From: Ceratodon purpureus | Lineage: Eukaryota; Streptophyta; Bryopsida; Pseudoditrichales; Ditrichaceae | Assembly (NCBI GenBank): GCA_014871385.1 | Contig: CM026426.1 | Coordinates: 107,613,789 to 107,677,788 of the forward strand | Reading direction: 5' to 3' | DNA: 64,000 bases | Shown: piece after piece, positions 1 to 9,275 of the stretch | Position numbering within the stretch: position 1 is the stretch's first letter | Layout: every line of letters starts with the position of its first letter | Notes under the pieces: model-generated | The model's database searches: none | What the model saw: only the letters and a program-made list of their open reading frames with translations | What the model was told of the DNA's origin: nothing | Position numbers and translations under genes: made by a program

Positions 1-49
1 CAGAATTGTTGTTCGTGAATCTAATTTTGATTCTGACTATTTCATGCAG

Positions 50-555
50 GAAATTGTGTCCATCTACCCTATGTTATCTCCGCCCACTTTGACAGCAGGA
101 GCTTCCAATCGAGTCTGTAATGCTCTGGCTTTGCTCCAGGTGCAGAACTCGGTCATATTTTACATATGGGTTGGAATAAAATGCTAGCATGTATTGGATT
201 TTTGTATGTTTTCAGTGAACAATCATCAAAGCTGTAAGTTACCACTTACCGTTTTCGGCTCTTGTGGGTGCAGTGTGTCGCTTCTCATCCGGACACTCGA
301 GCTCTATTTTTAAATGGTACTGTTACTCCCGCTTTAGCCAACTTCTATCGTTTTTGGTAGGAATGATACATCAGGCCTCTCTAGTTTTATTGGACTGTAA
401 TGAATCGTGGTTGCAGTATCTGATTGTAAGAATTATTTTGAGTTGCAGCACACATCCGTCTTTATCTATATCCATTCCTGAACACTGTGAGCAAGACAAG
501 ACCGTTTCAGTACCTTCGACTTACAAGCCTTGGCGTCATCGGTGCTCTGGTTAAG
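50..555 (+). pseudogene. CNOT9: CNOT9/Rcd1 (CCR4-NOT subunit 9), three exons, 3' truncated
   Basis: CNOT9 is the armadillo-repeat subunit of the cytoplasmic CCR4-NOT deadenylase that recruits mRNA-binding regulators. Three exons with GT/AG borders are visible: 50-139 (EIVSIYP...NALALLQ), 274-316 (CVASHPDTRALFLN) and 449-555 ([12 protein letters not shown]...GVIGALVK). Joined in phase they give 80 residues that follow the very conserved Rcd1 family sequence without a gap. The gene starts left of the window. After the GT donor at 556 the next family exon (beginning near VDDTEVINFLLQ) is not found; instead a zinc-ribbon ORF of another kind starts at 855. The last third of the protein is therefore missing here. 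This is either a truncated duplicate or a gene whose 3' end was displaced by an insertion. Family identification is secure; functional status is inferred. Confidence 0.88.
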
Positions 556-854
556 GTGATTATTGCTTATCATGACTGTTGAATAAAAGATGGACTGTAG
601 TTGAATGGAAGATTGACTGTAAAGTTTTACTTTTGAAGGAACCCATACTGAACATGTGGAAATGCTGTAATCTGTTTAATTTCATGTTTTAGTAATACTC
701 TTCTTATTCTTTATTGTGATACATGATTAAATCCCTTTTTGAGTGACATAGCTGCATTTGTTACGCTCCCTCAATCAGTGTGATTCTTGACAATTGTCAA
801 ATATTTTAACTCTTGCAATGGAAATAATTCAATACTTGTGATACAGGTGGTAAA

Positions 855-1820
855 ATGTTGTCTCCATTTTGCGAAGAATGCGGTTGTACCTTTGAGAGGG
901 ACAATGCAAAATTCTGTCGTGAATGTCGAACACCTAGGGGGATACGTCCAGATGGGACCGAGGAGAACATGCAGTTGGTGGTGCAGACGGTGGAGGGGCC
1001 AGCGGAGGAGGTGATAGCAGGAGATTTACGAGGTCCACCTGCAAGACAAGCAGTAACGGGGCACCGAACCAGGAAAGCCCCTACATACAATATGATTTTT
1101 GATCCACCTTCTGTGCAAAATAGGGTAAAGAATAAGTTGTATGGCAGAAAATGTTTGAGAGAGGATTATGCAATTCAACACAAGTGTTATAATAATAACC
1201 ACCGCACAACACATAAATGGATTGAAGAAGCTCAATCCAATGGACTTCTTCCTCAGGGTGAATTTACTTTGAAAGACCCTTTGGTTAGAGGTGCATTGAA
1301 AAAAATAATAGATGAGAAGCATGATGAATTGATGGATATTAATTTTGGTAGTGGGAAGAAGTATTCGTCGAAACAAACTGATGCTTATAAAAAAACAAAA
1401 AAATATTTAAAATATAAAAGATGGAGGAAAAGAAACTTAGAGAAGGCTCAGGGTGGTAGTACTAGTGGAAATTCTAGAGCTAACCCTTCAATGTCACAAC
1501 CTAATGATTTGCATGAGTTTGGAGAGTCTGTGGACCGTAATTTGGAAGATGAAGAGGCACATGGAGATGAAGAGGTAGATGGACAAGATGATGTGACATT
1601 TGTAATGCGTAATCTTGAGTCAGAAAACGTACATGACATGTACGGGATGTTGACTACATTTATGATGGGTCAAAATGAAATTGCCACTCGTGCCAAGAGA
1701 CGTCCTCCTTTCCCACCGAATAGTCGGACTTATACAAATGAAGACAAAATTTACCTTGTTGCAAATTTTTTCCGAGAACAAGGAGCGCAACAATGTGCCA
1801 TGGATACTGCATCGTCATAG
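855..1820 (+). CDS. Hypothetical zinc-ribbon protein, 321 aa
   Basis: Single open frame of 321 codons from an ATG at 855. The N-terminus holds a clean zinc ribbon: CEEC at residues 6-9 and CREC at about 22-25, i.e. C-x2-C-x12-C-x2-C, followed by PRG. Residues about 75-200 are basic and Lys/Tyr-rich (KKTKKYLKYKRWRKR), and 200-250 are acidic (EDEEAHGDEEVDGQDD). This resembles nuclear, possibly DNA-binding, proteins. The C-terminus ends abruptly after NFFREQGAQQCAMDTASS, so a 3' exon or the end of the original gene may be missing. It begins just after a splice-acceptor-like TACAG at 842-846, but the frame does not continue that of the CNOT9 exons. I do not recognise the family. It may be a transposon accessory gene that ended the CNOT9 copy. 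Confidence 0.5.
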   Translation: MLSPFCEECGCTFERDNAKFCRECRTPRGIRPDGTEENMQLVVQTVEGPAEEVIAGDLRGPPARQAVTGHRTRKAPTYNMIFDPPSVQNRVKNKLYGRKCLREDYAIQHKCYNNNHRTTHKWIEEAQSNGLLPQGEFTLKDPLVRGALKKIIDEKHDELMDINFGSGKKYSSKQTDAYKKTKKYLKYKRWRKRNLEKAQGGSTSGNSRANPSMSQPNDLHEFGESVDRNLEDEEAHGDEEVDGQDDVTFVMRNLESENVHDMYGMLTTFMMGQNEIATRAKRRPPFPPNSRTYTNEDKIYLVANFFREQGAQQCAMDTASS

Positions 1821-2626
1821 ATGGCAGTGAAGGTTAGACAATCTGCTGAATCAGGTTAGTCTGATAATAAGGTTAGTTTGCTAATAAGGCATTGTTTGCA
1901 TTTTCTTACAAAGGTTCCCTGCTAATGTATCCCATGGCATTCCAAAGTGCTTGTATGTGGCTGTGTTCGTCCGCATCTGACTTGCTTGGAGATGTTTTTG
2001 GAAGGTAGTGTACTTAGTATTCTACACTCAACCACTGCAGTCCAAGTTTATCACTTAAGTCAAGTCTGGAAGTTATTTCTAGTCTTCTAGATGGTCCGGC
2101 ATTGATCAGTTCGTTCGGTTCCAGCTTCAGTGTTTGCACGACGAGCAATCTGTGTAGGTTCGATGTGTTTAGTTCTGGAAGGATTGGAGCTGGAAGTGGT
2201 TTTTCGTGTTGCAGAAGGTGGTTGGGTGGAGCTGAAGTGATATCATGTACGTGGGTGGTGTTTTGTCTAATATTTTGCTCGTTTGATATGTTGTTTCATG
2301 TGGGAAGAGTTCTGTTTTTGTTTGATGAATTGAAGTTTTTTTGGTAAAGGTGGTGTCTTTGGGTTGTAGGAGAGGTGAGGAGAGTTTAGATGTGTTTTGA
2401 GAGCAGGGTAGTTTGTGAGGAGAGTTAGTTGTGGTTGATGTGTGATGATGAATTGGATATTTGGTGGAGAGGATGGTTGTGGTTTTTGTATGGTTTGTGG
2501 AGGATGTGATGTGGAGTTTGATGGTGGTGGAGAGGGGTGTTGCAGATGGGATGATTGTTGGGAGGTGGTTGCTGAGTGGTTTTTGTTGTGAGCGTGTAGA
2601 GTGGTGTTGGGACGAGGGGAGGTATC
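1821..2626. other. Intergenic region and 5' flank of the HAD gene
   Basis: No gene seen. From about 2340 to 2620 the plus strand is very rich in G and T (GTGG/GATGG runs), which creates open frames on the minus strand without protein character. It probably contains promoter and 5' UTR of the gene starting at 2627; no clear TATA element could be fixed. Confidence 0.4.
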
Positions 2627-3879
2627 ATGGCGGCGCAAACGACGATGGCAATGCAAGCATTGGCGCATAGGGCGACTCCAATTGCGCTGCGGAAGCTGAA
2701 ATGTGTGACAGTGGACGTGACTGGGACATTGATAGCGTACAAGGGGGATTCGGGAGATTATTATTGTATGGCTGCTAAAGCAGCGGGTGTACCGTGTCCT
2801 GACTATGATCGCATGCACGCGGGTTTTAAGGTTGCGTACACGGATATGGCCAACAAGTACCCGTGCTTCAGAAGCACTGTCCAGATGCCTATCGTTAATT
2901 GGTGGCGGAATGTTGTGCGAAACTCGTTCCTCGAGGTATGCACTTATGGTCCGAAAGTTTAATGATAGCAGTCTCCCAACCCTGGTTAAAGATGCCCAGA
3001 ATAATCTTGCACAGCTAATGCCAAATTAGGGCAAAGTTCCACGAATTATAGATATGAGATTGGTTTTGTAAAGCTTCAGTCAGGTGACAAATATACATGT
3101 GTGAACATCGAAACCTAACTTGCAAACAGTTCATTATGAGTAGTGTGTGAGAATTTAGAACAGCCTACTGAGGATTGCTGAGTTTTTACAATATGGTGTA
3201 TGTGGGAGTCTCTGTTGATTCTTGGTTATTCAAGACGAGTTTTTTTTGGTGTTGCTATGTTACAGGGTGGCTATGAATACGACAACGAGGTTTTTGATCA
3301 AGTATTCAGGCGAATATACGCCATGTTCGGATCAGCTGCGCCATATATCATCTACAACGATGCACAACCATTCTTGCGGTGGGCACGGAAGCAGGGGCTC
3401 ATTGTAGGGGTGGTGAGCAACGCAGAATTTCGCTACCGGGACATCATATTGCCAACTTTAGGTCTTCATCAGGTATGTCCACCAGTGAGACCTCCTCTTT
3501 GTTTCTTTTTAATACCATCTTACGCGATGAAAGGAATTCTGAACTCTCTCTGTCTGTTTTACAGGGTTCAGAATGGGACTTCGGAGTTTTCTCAGGCATC
3601 GTCGGATTTGAGAAGCCTGATCCACGAATTTTTGAGATTGCGCTCCAGAAAGCCAGCGGGGTAGCTCCCGATCAAACCTTCCACATTGGAGACAGTCTCC
3701 GGAAGGATTACCTTCCTGCTAGAAGCCTTGGCATGCATTCACTGCTGATCGACAGGTTCCAAACCACGGAACATCGAGCTGCAAGGGAGGCGGGCGTACC
3801 TGTGTTTCCATACCTCTCATATGCACAGAAGTTCATCTCGGCACTGCAAGAGAAGTCAGAAGCTGCAGTTATGATCTAA
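2627..3879 (+). CDS. HDHD3: HAD-superfamily hydrolase, HDHD3-like, 276 aa, three exons
   Basis: Exons 2627-2935, 3266-3472 and 3565-3879, all joined in phase 0 at GT/AG borders (103 + 69 + 104 codons). The HAD motifs are all present: motif I TVDVTGTL with nucleophile Asp30, where Thr32 replaces the usual second Asp as in plant HDHD3 homologues; motif II VVSNAE with Ser154; motif III EKPDP with Lys189; motif IV HIGDSLRKDYLPA with Asp215 and Asp220. The cap insert (WWRNVVRNSF, FRRIYAMFGS) also matches that group. The length is that of the family, so this is the one complete gene in the first 9 kb. Substrate is not known; phosphatase activity is expected from the motifs. The Thr for Asp exchange in motif I suggests altered general acid/base chemistry. 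The start at 2627 has AUCAUGG context, and the G/T-rich leader just upstream is untranslated. Confidence 0.9.
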
Positions 3880-3980
3880 CAACTCGTTTCTCATCGTCTA
3901 CATCAATCCAGACATGTATCATATTACCTTAAACCTGTCAATACCTGCTTGGCAAGTAAAAGAACCCTTGTAGAAGTAAA

Positions 3981-4127
3981 AGAAGTTTTGCACTACCCGG
4001 CCGCCATGTCCTGGATCCTGCTACTCGTCAGTGCATTGCAGTCATTGAGCTTGTTGGCCAAATCGAGAAGGTGCAATGCAGTTCAGATATTGAAATCGTT
4101 TCACGAGCTTTGCAGGCTGTGAATTTC
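3981..4127 (+). pseudogene. NLP (NIN-like, RWP-RK) GAF-domain fragment
   Basis: NLP proteins are plant nitrate-responsive transcription factors with an N-terminal GAF-like domain before RWP-RK and PB1. Translation from 3981 gives RSFALPGRHVLDPATRQC, then IAVIELVGQIEKVQCSSDIE and IVSRALQAVNF. This is the core strand-helix pattern of the NLP GAF domain (family pattern GSLALPVFDP...CVAVVELV...EKVQ...E...V..ALQAVNL). No ATG, RWP-RK or PB1 region is present around it, and the frame runs into unrelated sequence at about 4128. It is a lone exon fragment about 100 bp downstream of the HAD gene. The identification rests on recalled family pattern, not on a search. Confidence 0.7.
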
Positions 4128-4234
4128 TCATCTGTGAATACAAGCAGGGTCCCACTGCGTTTGCTGCTGCTCTTGCTCATTTGGCCGGCTTCACCCAGCT
4201 CCCGGCATCACGCTCCCTCATCACTCATGAAGAG
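4121..4234 (+). pseudogene. Unidentified coding fragment fused to the NLP piece
   Basis: Overlapping the end of the NLP fragment in another frame, the sequence reads EFLICEYKQGPTAFAAALAH then LAGFTQLPASRSLITHEE. It ends exactly at a splice-donor-like GAG|GTATCC (donor at 4235). Its composition is that of a folded protein and its third-codon pattern is coding-like, but I cannot name the family. A second coding-looking piece at about 4608-4766 (MQGLFKNDFPGLMFHNFLGL then DGKPIGADRIETYVLQQMYG) may belong to the same gene. Confidence 0.35.
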
Positions 4235-4607
4235 GTATCCAGATCCCCAGTGATGCCGCTTATATACTCAACATCTCATTGGTGCTAAATACTGTATTTC
4301 TCATTAAGTTCCTTGCTAAATGATTATTTTGAAGGACATAGTTACAGTGGTTTGAATATGCTCCTTTTTGGTTAGGGAAACGTAAAAATCTAGGACAATG
4401 ATTCTTACGAGGCATCTTTATTGATTTTGGCAGGGCTTAACAACACTTCGCTTGGTGCGGCCTAGGGGGTCTCGACAAATGAGTGCCCGTGTTGTCAGGT
4501 GATGAAAAACACTCGTGTGCATCATAACTTTCATACATGTTCAACTGAATCATACTCTTCCAGTACGTCTGAAGGCCCATGAATTTAAGAAGGATATTGA
4601 TTCACTA

Positions 4608-4769
4608 TGCAGGGGCTGTTCAAGAATGACTTCCCAGGTCTCATGTTTCATAACTTCTTGGGACTGGATGGCAAACCAATTGGTGCAGACAGAATTGAAA
4701 CATACGTCCTCCAACAGATGTACGGGATGACAACCAGTAGGGGAAGTGGGGCGATCTGGGTATCATAAT
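4608..4769 (+). pseudogene. Unidentified coding fragment (LFKNDFPGLMFHNFLGL...)
   Basis: Open frame MQGLFKNDFPGLMFHNFLGL - DGKPIGADRIETYVLQQMYG - MTTSRGSGAIWVS, followed by a stop. It is preceded by a conserved-looking piece at about 4435-4496 (GLTTLRLVRPRGSRQMSARV) after an AG acceptor, with a possible donor GTGATG. The two could be the last exons of the gene whose piece lies at 4121-4234. No family recognised. Confidence 0.3.
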
Positions 4770-5174
4770 TGCGATGATCAGCATGTACAGGACCCTCTGA
4801 ACGTTTTACTTTGTATTTTTTTTTAAAAAATTTTACATTATATATAAAGCAAAAGTCCATGAGGGACAGGTATATAGTTCAGTTTTGCTTGTCATTCCTG
4901 CAATTAATTCTTTGTTATCAACTCAACGCAGGCGTGTAAATATAAATATTAATAGGGATTCATTAGAGAATATTTGAGTTTCAGGCCATCAAGTTGTTTT
5001 CTAATTTGGATTCTGGACGCTGATATTTGATGATCAGGTACTGGTACGGAGAGGACGACGCTGGGGATGGGAGGTGAGGTGGTGGTGGTGGTGGTGGTGT
5101 TCGGAGCGACTGTCGGGTGTGGGTGAGGGGGTGAGAGAGTTCGGGGACTGGGCGGTGTGGGCGTGGTGGTGGTG
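4770..5174. other. Intergenic / SPPL 5' flank
   Basis: No gene. An A/T-rich stretch (4800-4960) passes into a G/T-rich stretch (5060-5170, GGTGGTGGTGGTGG) like the leader of the HAD gene, probably promoter and 5' UTR of the SPPL-like gene. Confidence 0.35.
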
Positions 5175-7498
5175 ATGGAGCTGGTCAAGGTGTTTGGGGG
5201 AGGGCGCTCTCGGAGCGAGGTGTGGTTGCTAGTTCTGGCGCTGCTGGTTGGTTTTGGAGGGCACTTGTGTGCTGCAGATGATATCGTGCATGATGATACG
5301 CTGGCGCCGTCGCATCCTGGCTGTCCGAATAGCTTCACGCTTGTACGTTTCATCTCTTTACACTTGCTCTAACGATATTTTTTTCAAAAATATCGTTTAT
5401 GTTTTGGTTTCTGTTACTTTTAAATACCTTTAGTGGCGTTTCATTTTTGTTTTCTTTTTTGTTGACAATGGGGGCTTTACGTATGGCTTCTACGACTGAA
5501 ATTTTGGGGACTTAGATTGTAAGTTAGGTTGGACGTTGAACTTCTTAGGAGTTCGTTCTGGGCCTGTGAGGTTGCTGTGATTTTGTTGAGATGCAGCATG
5601 TCAGCAGCGTGGTGTTTACCTACTTAATTCTCGTCTGGAAATAGTCCAATTAAAAGTGTTTTACACTTTGCCATCTGCGTTTTTAAGGGCGTATGTGACC
5701 TGGTTGCAAGTGCATGATCTGCAACAATTAAGTTTGAGCTTATGGTGGAATGTTGGCCTGACATGAACCATGATAAGTTACCATAAGCTTCGAAACGGGC
5801 TGAATGAGCTCGACCATGGGATTTCTTTCATTGACGTCTCACGGGGACATTTTAAATGGCAAAGGATACCTCCGTGAAGGGACGGACACTGCTGAACTTT
5901 TTTGTAGATTGAGTGATTTTGATCAGCCATAGATTTTTGGTTTCACAGGCTGGGTCAAATTCCATGTTAAGTATTATGCGCGACCAACGAAAACAATACC
6001 CTTGACTATCGACCGTATTAGGGCATTATTGTTTTTTGAGACTTAGAATGCTATTGACCGATATCAAGGTCATGGGAGTCTGCGCCTCTTCTGATGTCTT
6101 TTCCAAGATATATTATTACAAGTGGAATGGGCAAGAGACATGGTCATTTTTCGACCCAGTTAACCTGCATGCTCAACATGGTTCTAATGGGGGATGATCT
6201 AAAAGAGCAAGAAGGTTTGAATGGCGGAACTGATGCTGAAATCACTTGTGGGCAGGTCAAAGTTAGAAACTGGGTTGCTGCACAAGAGGAGCCAGAGGTT
6301 GTAGATGTGGGTGCAAGATTTGGCACGCTCATCACGGACCATGAACAAGAAGCTCACAATGGCCCTCTGGCAAAGCTGGATCCTGAGGACGGATGCACTA
6401 ATTCTAACAAGACAGTAAGTCTTCGTCACCTGAGCGTGCAAGGGGTTCTTTGTGGACATCGTTTTGAATGCTGTCCACACATGGGAATTTGCAATGATCA
6501 ATTCAAAGATTTGTTGGTAAGCCCTGACAACCTAAAGTTGACGAAGAATTCTTTGTCAGCTGTTGTGGATGGCGCTTCGGATTACAATATTTCTTTTTGT
6601 TGCCCGTGTCTTGTGAGCTGGAGTAATTCTGAAGCCAAGTGTGTGCATTTTCAGCTTGTTGGATTTGCAGCCCTGGTTAGACGAGGGAACTGTGATTTCA
6701 CAACGAAGGCGAGAGTGGCTCAGAAGGCAGGCGCGGTTGCACTCCTGGTCGTGAACGACAAACAAGGTTCTCTCCTCTGTCACTTCCTCCGTGTAGGGTC
6801 CTCTGATTTCTCCTAAACCGTTTGTTATGGATGCAATCAATGATAGTTATTTTGACACTTGTTTCCTATTTGAACTACTCCTTTTTGGTGTGTTCTCTGG
6901 CTCCCGAGATTTGTTATTTGATGGTTGTTTTGTGAGATTTCCCAAACTTGAACTAGCCATTGTATCTGCACCTGATCACTATGAGAAGCTGGTGCACTGA
7001 TTGAAAATTATGCCCATCATGCCGGGTATTAAAGTGAGAATAGTTGAGTCGAAGGATATGATAGGCATCTTGCATAGGTTATGCATTGTCTGAGCGTGGA
7101 TTCAATGTACGTGCAGAACTGTACAGGACGGTATGCTCTGATAACGACACCTTCCAGGATATCACCATTCGATCGGTCATGTTACCGAAGGCGGCTGGAA
7201 ACAATCTAGAGGATGCTTTAAATCTCAATGAAGAAGGTATATTCACATTCTAGTGAAGCTTGGTTGCTAGGAGTGACAAATGCTGAATTCTTATGCGATG
7301 GGCACTTTGCCGCTACTACATGATTACGAAGTAATTTTTTTTCAGTCGTAGCATTGATTACAGAGGATAGGCATTTCTCCGGAGTTTATTGGTATATTTC
7401 TTGGGGATGTTAATCATCTCTGTTGTTGGTGGATTTCAGTGCGAGTGCTGCTCTACTCCCCGAGGAGAACTCTAATCGACATAACAGAGGTGTTTCTT
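5175..7498 (+). pseudogene. SPPL: Signal peptide peptidase-like (SPPL), N-terminal half only
   Basis: Plant SPPLs are intramembrane aspartyl proteases with a signal peptide, a lumenal protease-associated (PA) domain and nine membrane helices bearing YD and GxGD. Five exons are visible: 5175-5342 (signal peptide, WLLVLALLVGFG, then DDIVHDDTLAPSHPGCPN), 6256-6414 (VKVRNWV...VDVGARFGTLI), 6655-6766 (VGFAALVRRGNCDFTTKARV), 7117-7236 (ELYRTVCSDNDTFQDITI...VMLPKAAGNNLED) and 7440-7498 (RVLLYSPRRTLIDITEVFL). All join in phase. Homology ends at EVFL; the frame then reads IVC and stops, and no membrane or catalytic region follows before the MITE at 7734. What remains could only make a secreted PA domain. 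I read this as a truncated copy; a very long intron is the alternative. Confidence 0.8.
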
Positions 7499-7733
7499 AT
7501 CGTGTGTTAATGATACCTTTGACATGATTCCTTCGTGACAATTCAGGGAGTCCGTGACAAGGGCGCTGTTCAAAGACTCCCTTATTTGGTGTTTCCAGTT
7601 GTTATCTCGTCTTCCTTTCGATTCAATTGGATCGGGGTTCCTCTAGCAGTCCTTGTCGTTGCCATCATTGCTAGTGCAGGCACAGCTATCACCAAGGTCC
7701 ACTGTATCGCGACAATGATAGCCACTCTCCATT
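7499..7733 (+). other. Sequence between SPPL breakpoint and MITE
   Basis: An open frame 7535-7735 has a hydrophobic stretch (VPLAVLVVAIIASAG), but it does not match the SPPL membrane domain and runs into the MITE end. Probably not coding. Confidence 0.25.
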
Positions 7734-8125
7734 AGGAGAAAAATCAGGTCACAAAAAGGCCGTATAAGCGGCACGTGAGAGAAAAAAACGGGCACTGCCC
7801 GCGTACTTTTTGACATGGCACCGGCTGTGCCACCGTGGTGCCAGAAACCGCCACGGGGGCTTGTACCAATGACCTCCGAGGGAGGCGTGTGGAGGGCACA
7901 TCTACAGTGTCGGGCTGACACAACCTGCCCACTTGGGACCAAAGCCCGAGTCGAGGCATTCATGTCTCACCTAATATTCCGAGGACCTTTGTTGTGAGTG
8001 CGCCACGCAGTTCTTTGCGGGCAGCAACTCTGGCATCCGCTGCCAGCGGCAGAGGTGCCCAAAGTAGGGAGTTCACCTAGAAAGGGCAGGCTTACACGGC
8101 CTTATTTTGAGCTCATTTTTCTCCT
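7734..8125. mobile_element. MITE with 36-bp imperfect TIRs and TA target
   Basis: The left end GGAGAAAAATCAGGTCAC... and the reverse complement of the right end GGAGAAAAATGAGCTCAA... match at 31 of 36 positions, through AAGGCCGTATAAGC / AAGGCCGTGTAAGC. TA flanks both sides (7732-7733 region and 8126-8127), within T-TA-[element]-TA-A. It is 392 bp with no gene. It contains a CGCTGCCAGCGG motif. Its ends closely resemble the right end of the large element at 12262-24038 (GGGGAAAAATAAGGTC, then ...GGCCTTGTAAG and a shared TAGGTGA block), so it is likely a deletion derivative moved by that family. Confidence 0.75.
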
Positions 8126-8504
8126 AATGTTTTGCAGGTATTTAATATTTGTAGGCGTACTTGAATGAGTATCGATTCAAGGGCTTGGACAAGGTTTATA
8201 TAGATGGTTACTTTTTAAGTGAGTATTAAGATGGATATGTTTAGTTGCTGATTTGTTGATTGTGGACGGGTAGACTTTTATCCCCATCCTGATTGTTTCA
8301 AAAACTACTTGCAGGTGCGTGCAAGAACTTTGGAATTGGAACTGGCCAATAGATCTTTACAAATTTCGTCAGCCTAGTAGTCGAATGTTAATCCTTTGCT
8401 GATTTAGCTTTGGTTCTTTCATACAATACTTTGATTTGTTTTGGAACCTAGATTGTTTGTACTTTTATAGAACAATTTTAATCTTTATGTTTTTGGAGAG
8501 TGCA
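8126..8504. other. Possible histidine-kinase linker exon and intron
   Basis: Mostly T-rich and intron-like. At 8315 an acceptor TTGCAG precedes an open piece VRARTLELELANRSLQISS, which looks like the coiled linker before a histidine-kinase domain and may belong with the ATPase fragment at 8505. It ends at a TAG after 19 codons. Confidence 0.3.
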
Positions 8505-8812
8505 GTATTGCAGCGTCGAAGTTGGATTTGCTATTCGAGAAGTTCACTCAGTGCAGCAGCTCTACCACAAGCACATACGGTGGAACAGGCCTTGGTTTAG
8601 CTGTATCAAAGCGTCTGGTGGAGCTGATGGGAGGCACCATAGGGGTTGTAAGTGAAGAAGGGAAAGGCTCGAAGTTCACCTTCACGATCCCACCTGAGCT
8701 TAGATCCAGAGTTCTCCCAGTAGAATTTGAAGTTTATTATGACAATTTTTATGTTCTCAGGAAGTTTTCGTCAATCTCAAATCTATGTTATTCCGGAATC
8801 TACATTGTTTGA
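8505..8812 (+). pseudogene. Histidine kinase HATPase_c fragment
   Basis: After a GCAG acceptor the frame reads [57 protein letters not shown]. This is the F box (LFEKF) and G2 box (GGTGLGL) with the final strands of a hybrid-type sensor histidine kinase ATPase domain, of the kind found in plant two-component receptors. The H box, N box and G1 box, the receiver domain and any sensor domain are not present nearby. The last codons ([19 protein letters not shown]) do not look conserved, and the frame enters the tandem repeat at 8779. It is a gene fragment or the last readable exon of a truncated gene. Confidence 0.75.
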
Positions 8813-8910
8813 AATCTACATTGTTTCAAAATCTATGTTGTTCCAAATCTACGATCTTCCAAAATCTACGATATGCCATAATCTATGATATTTTAAAATC
8901 TACAATTTGT
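8779..8910 (+). repeat. Tandem repeat, about 17-bp unit AATCTAYRWTNTTYCAA, 8 copies
   Basis: Eight successive AATCTA(C/T) units spaced 16-18 bp, e.g. AATCTACATTGTTTGA, AATCTACGATCTTCCAA, AATCTACGATATGCCAT. The array begins inside the 3' end of the histidine-kinase frame. Confidence 0.8.
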
Positions 8911-9012
8911 ATCTGCGGAAATGAATCCTAACCCTACACTTGGTGCCAAGCAAACAGGACACGTGGCAATCATCACCCCTCGAAAATAATTTAGCTGGGT
9001 CTAATAGACAAA

Positions 9013-9275
9013 GGGTTAACCGGGGCTAACGCAAGCCACATTAGCCCGGATAAATCCATGTAAGGTTATGCGGGGCTAACAAAAGCCACATTAGCCCCGG
9101 CTAACGCATGAAAGGTTACCCCGGGCTAAAGTTCCAAAAGATTAGCCCCGGTAATGGGATCAATTTGGGGGGCTAAAGTCAAGTTTACAAAGGGAGTCCA
9201 AGATTTTTTGGTTCCTTTGCTAAGGGGGGCTAAAGTGGGGGCTAATCCCCACTGCGTTAGCCCCGGCTAACGCCG
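9013..9275 (+). repeat. Degenerate tandem repeat of about 50 bp with GGGGCTAA / TTAGCCCC
   Basis: Three clear units start GGTTA at 9014, 9064 and 9114 and carry CGGGGCTAAC and ACATTAGCCC in the middle. Weaker copies of GGGGCTAA and TTAGCCCC follow to 9275. The core TTAGCCCCGGCTAA is nearly palindromic. Confidence 0.7.

Noticed and set aside
2267-2818. Minus-strand ORF of 183 codons opposite the HAD 5' region
   Set aside because: Pro/His/Ser/Thr low complexity caused by the G/T-rich leader, overlapping a real exon on the other strand.
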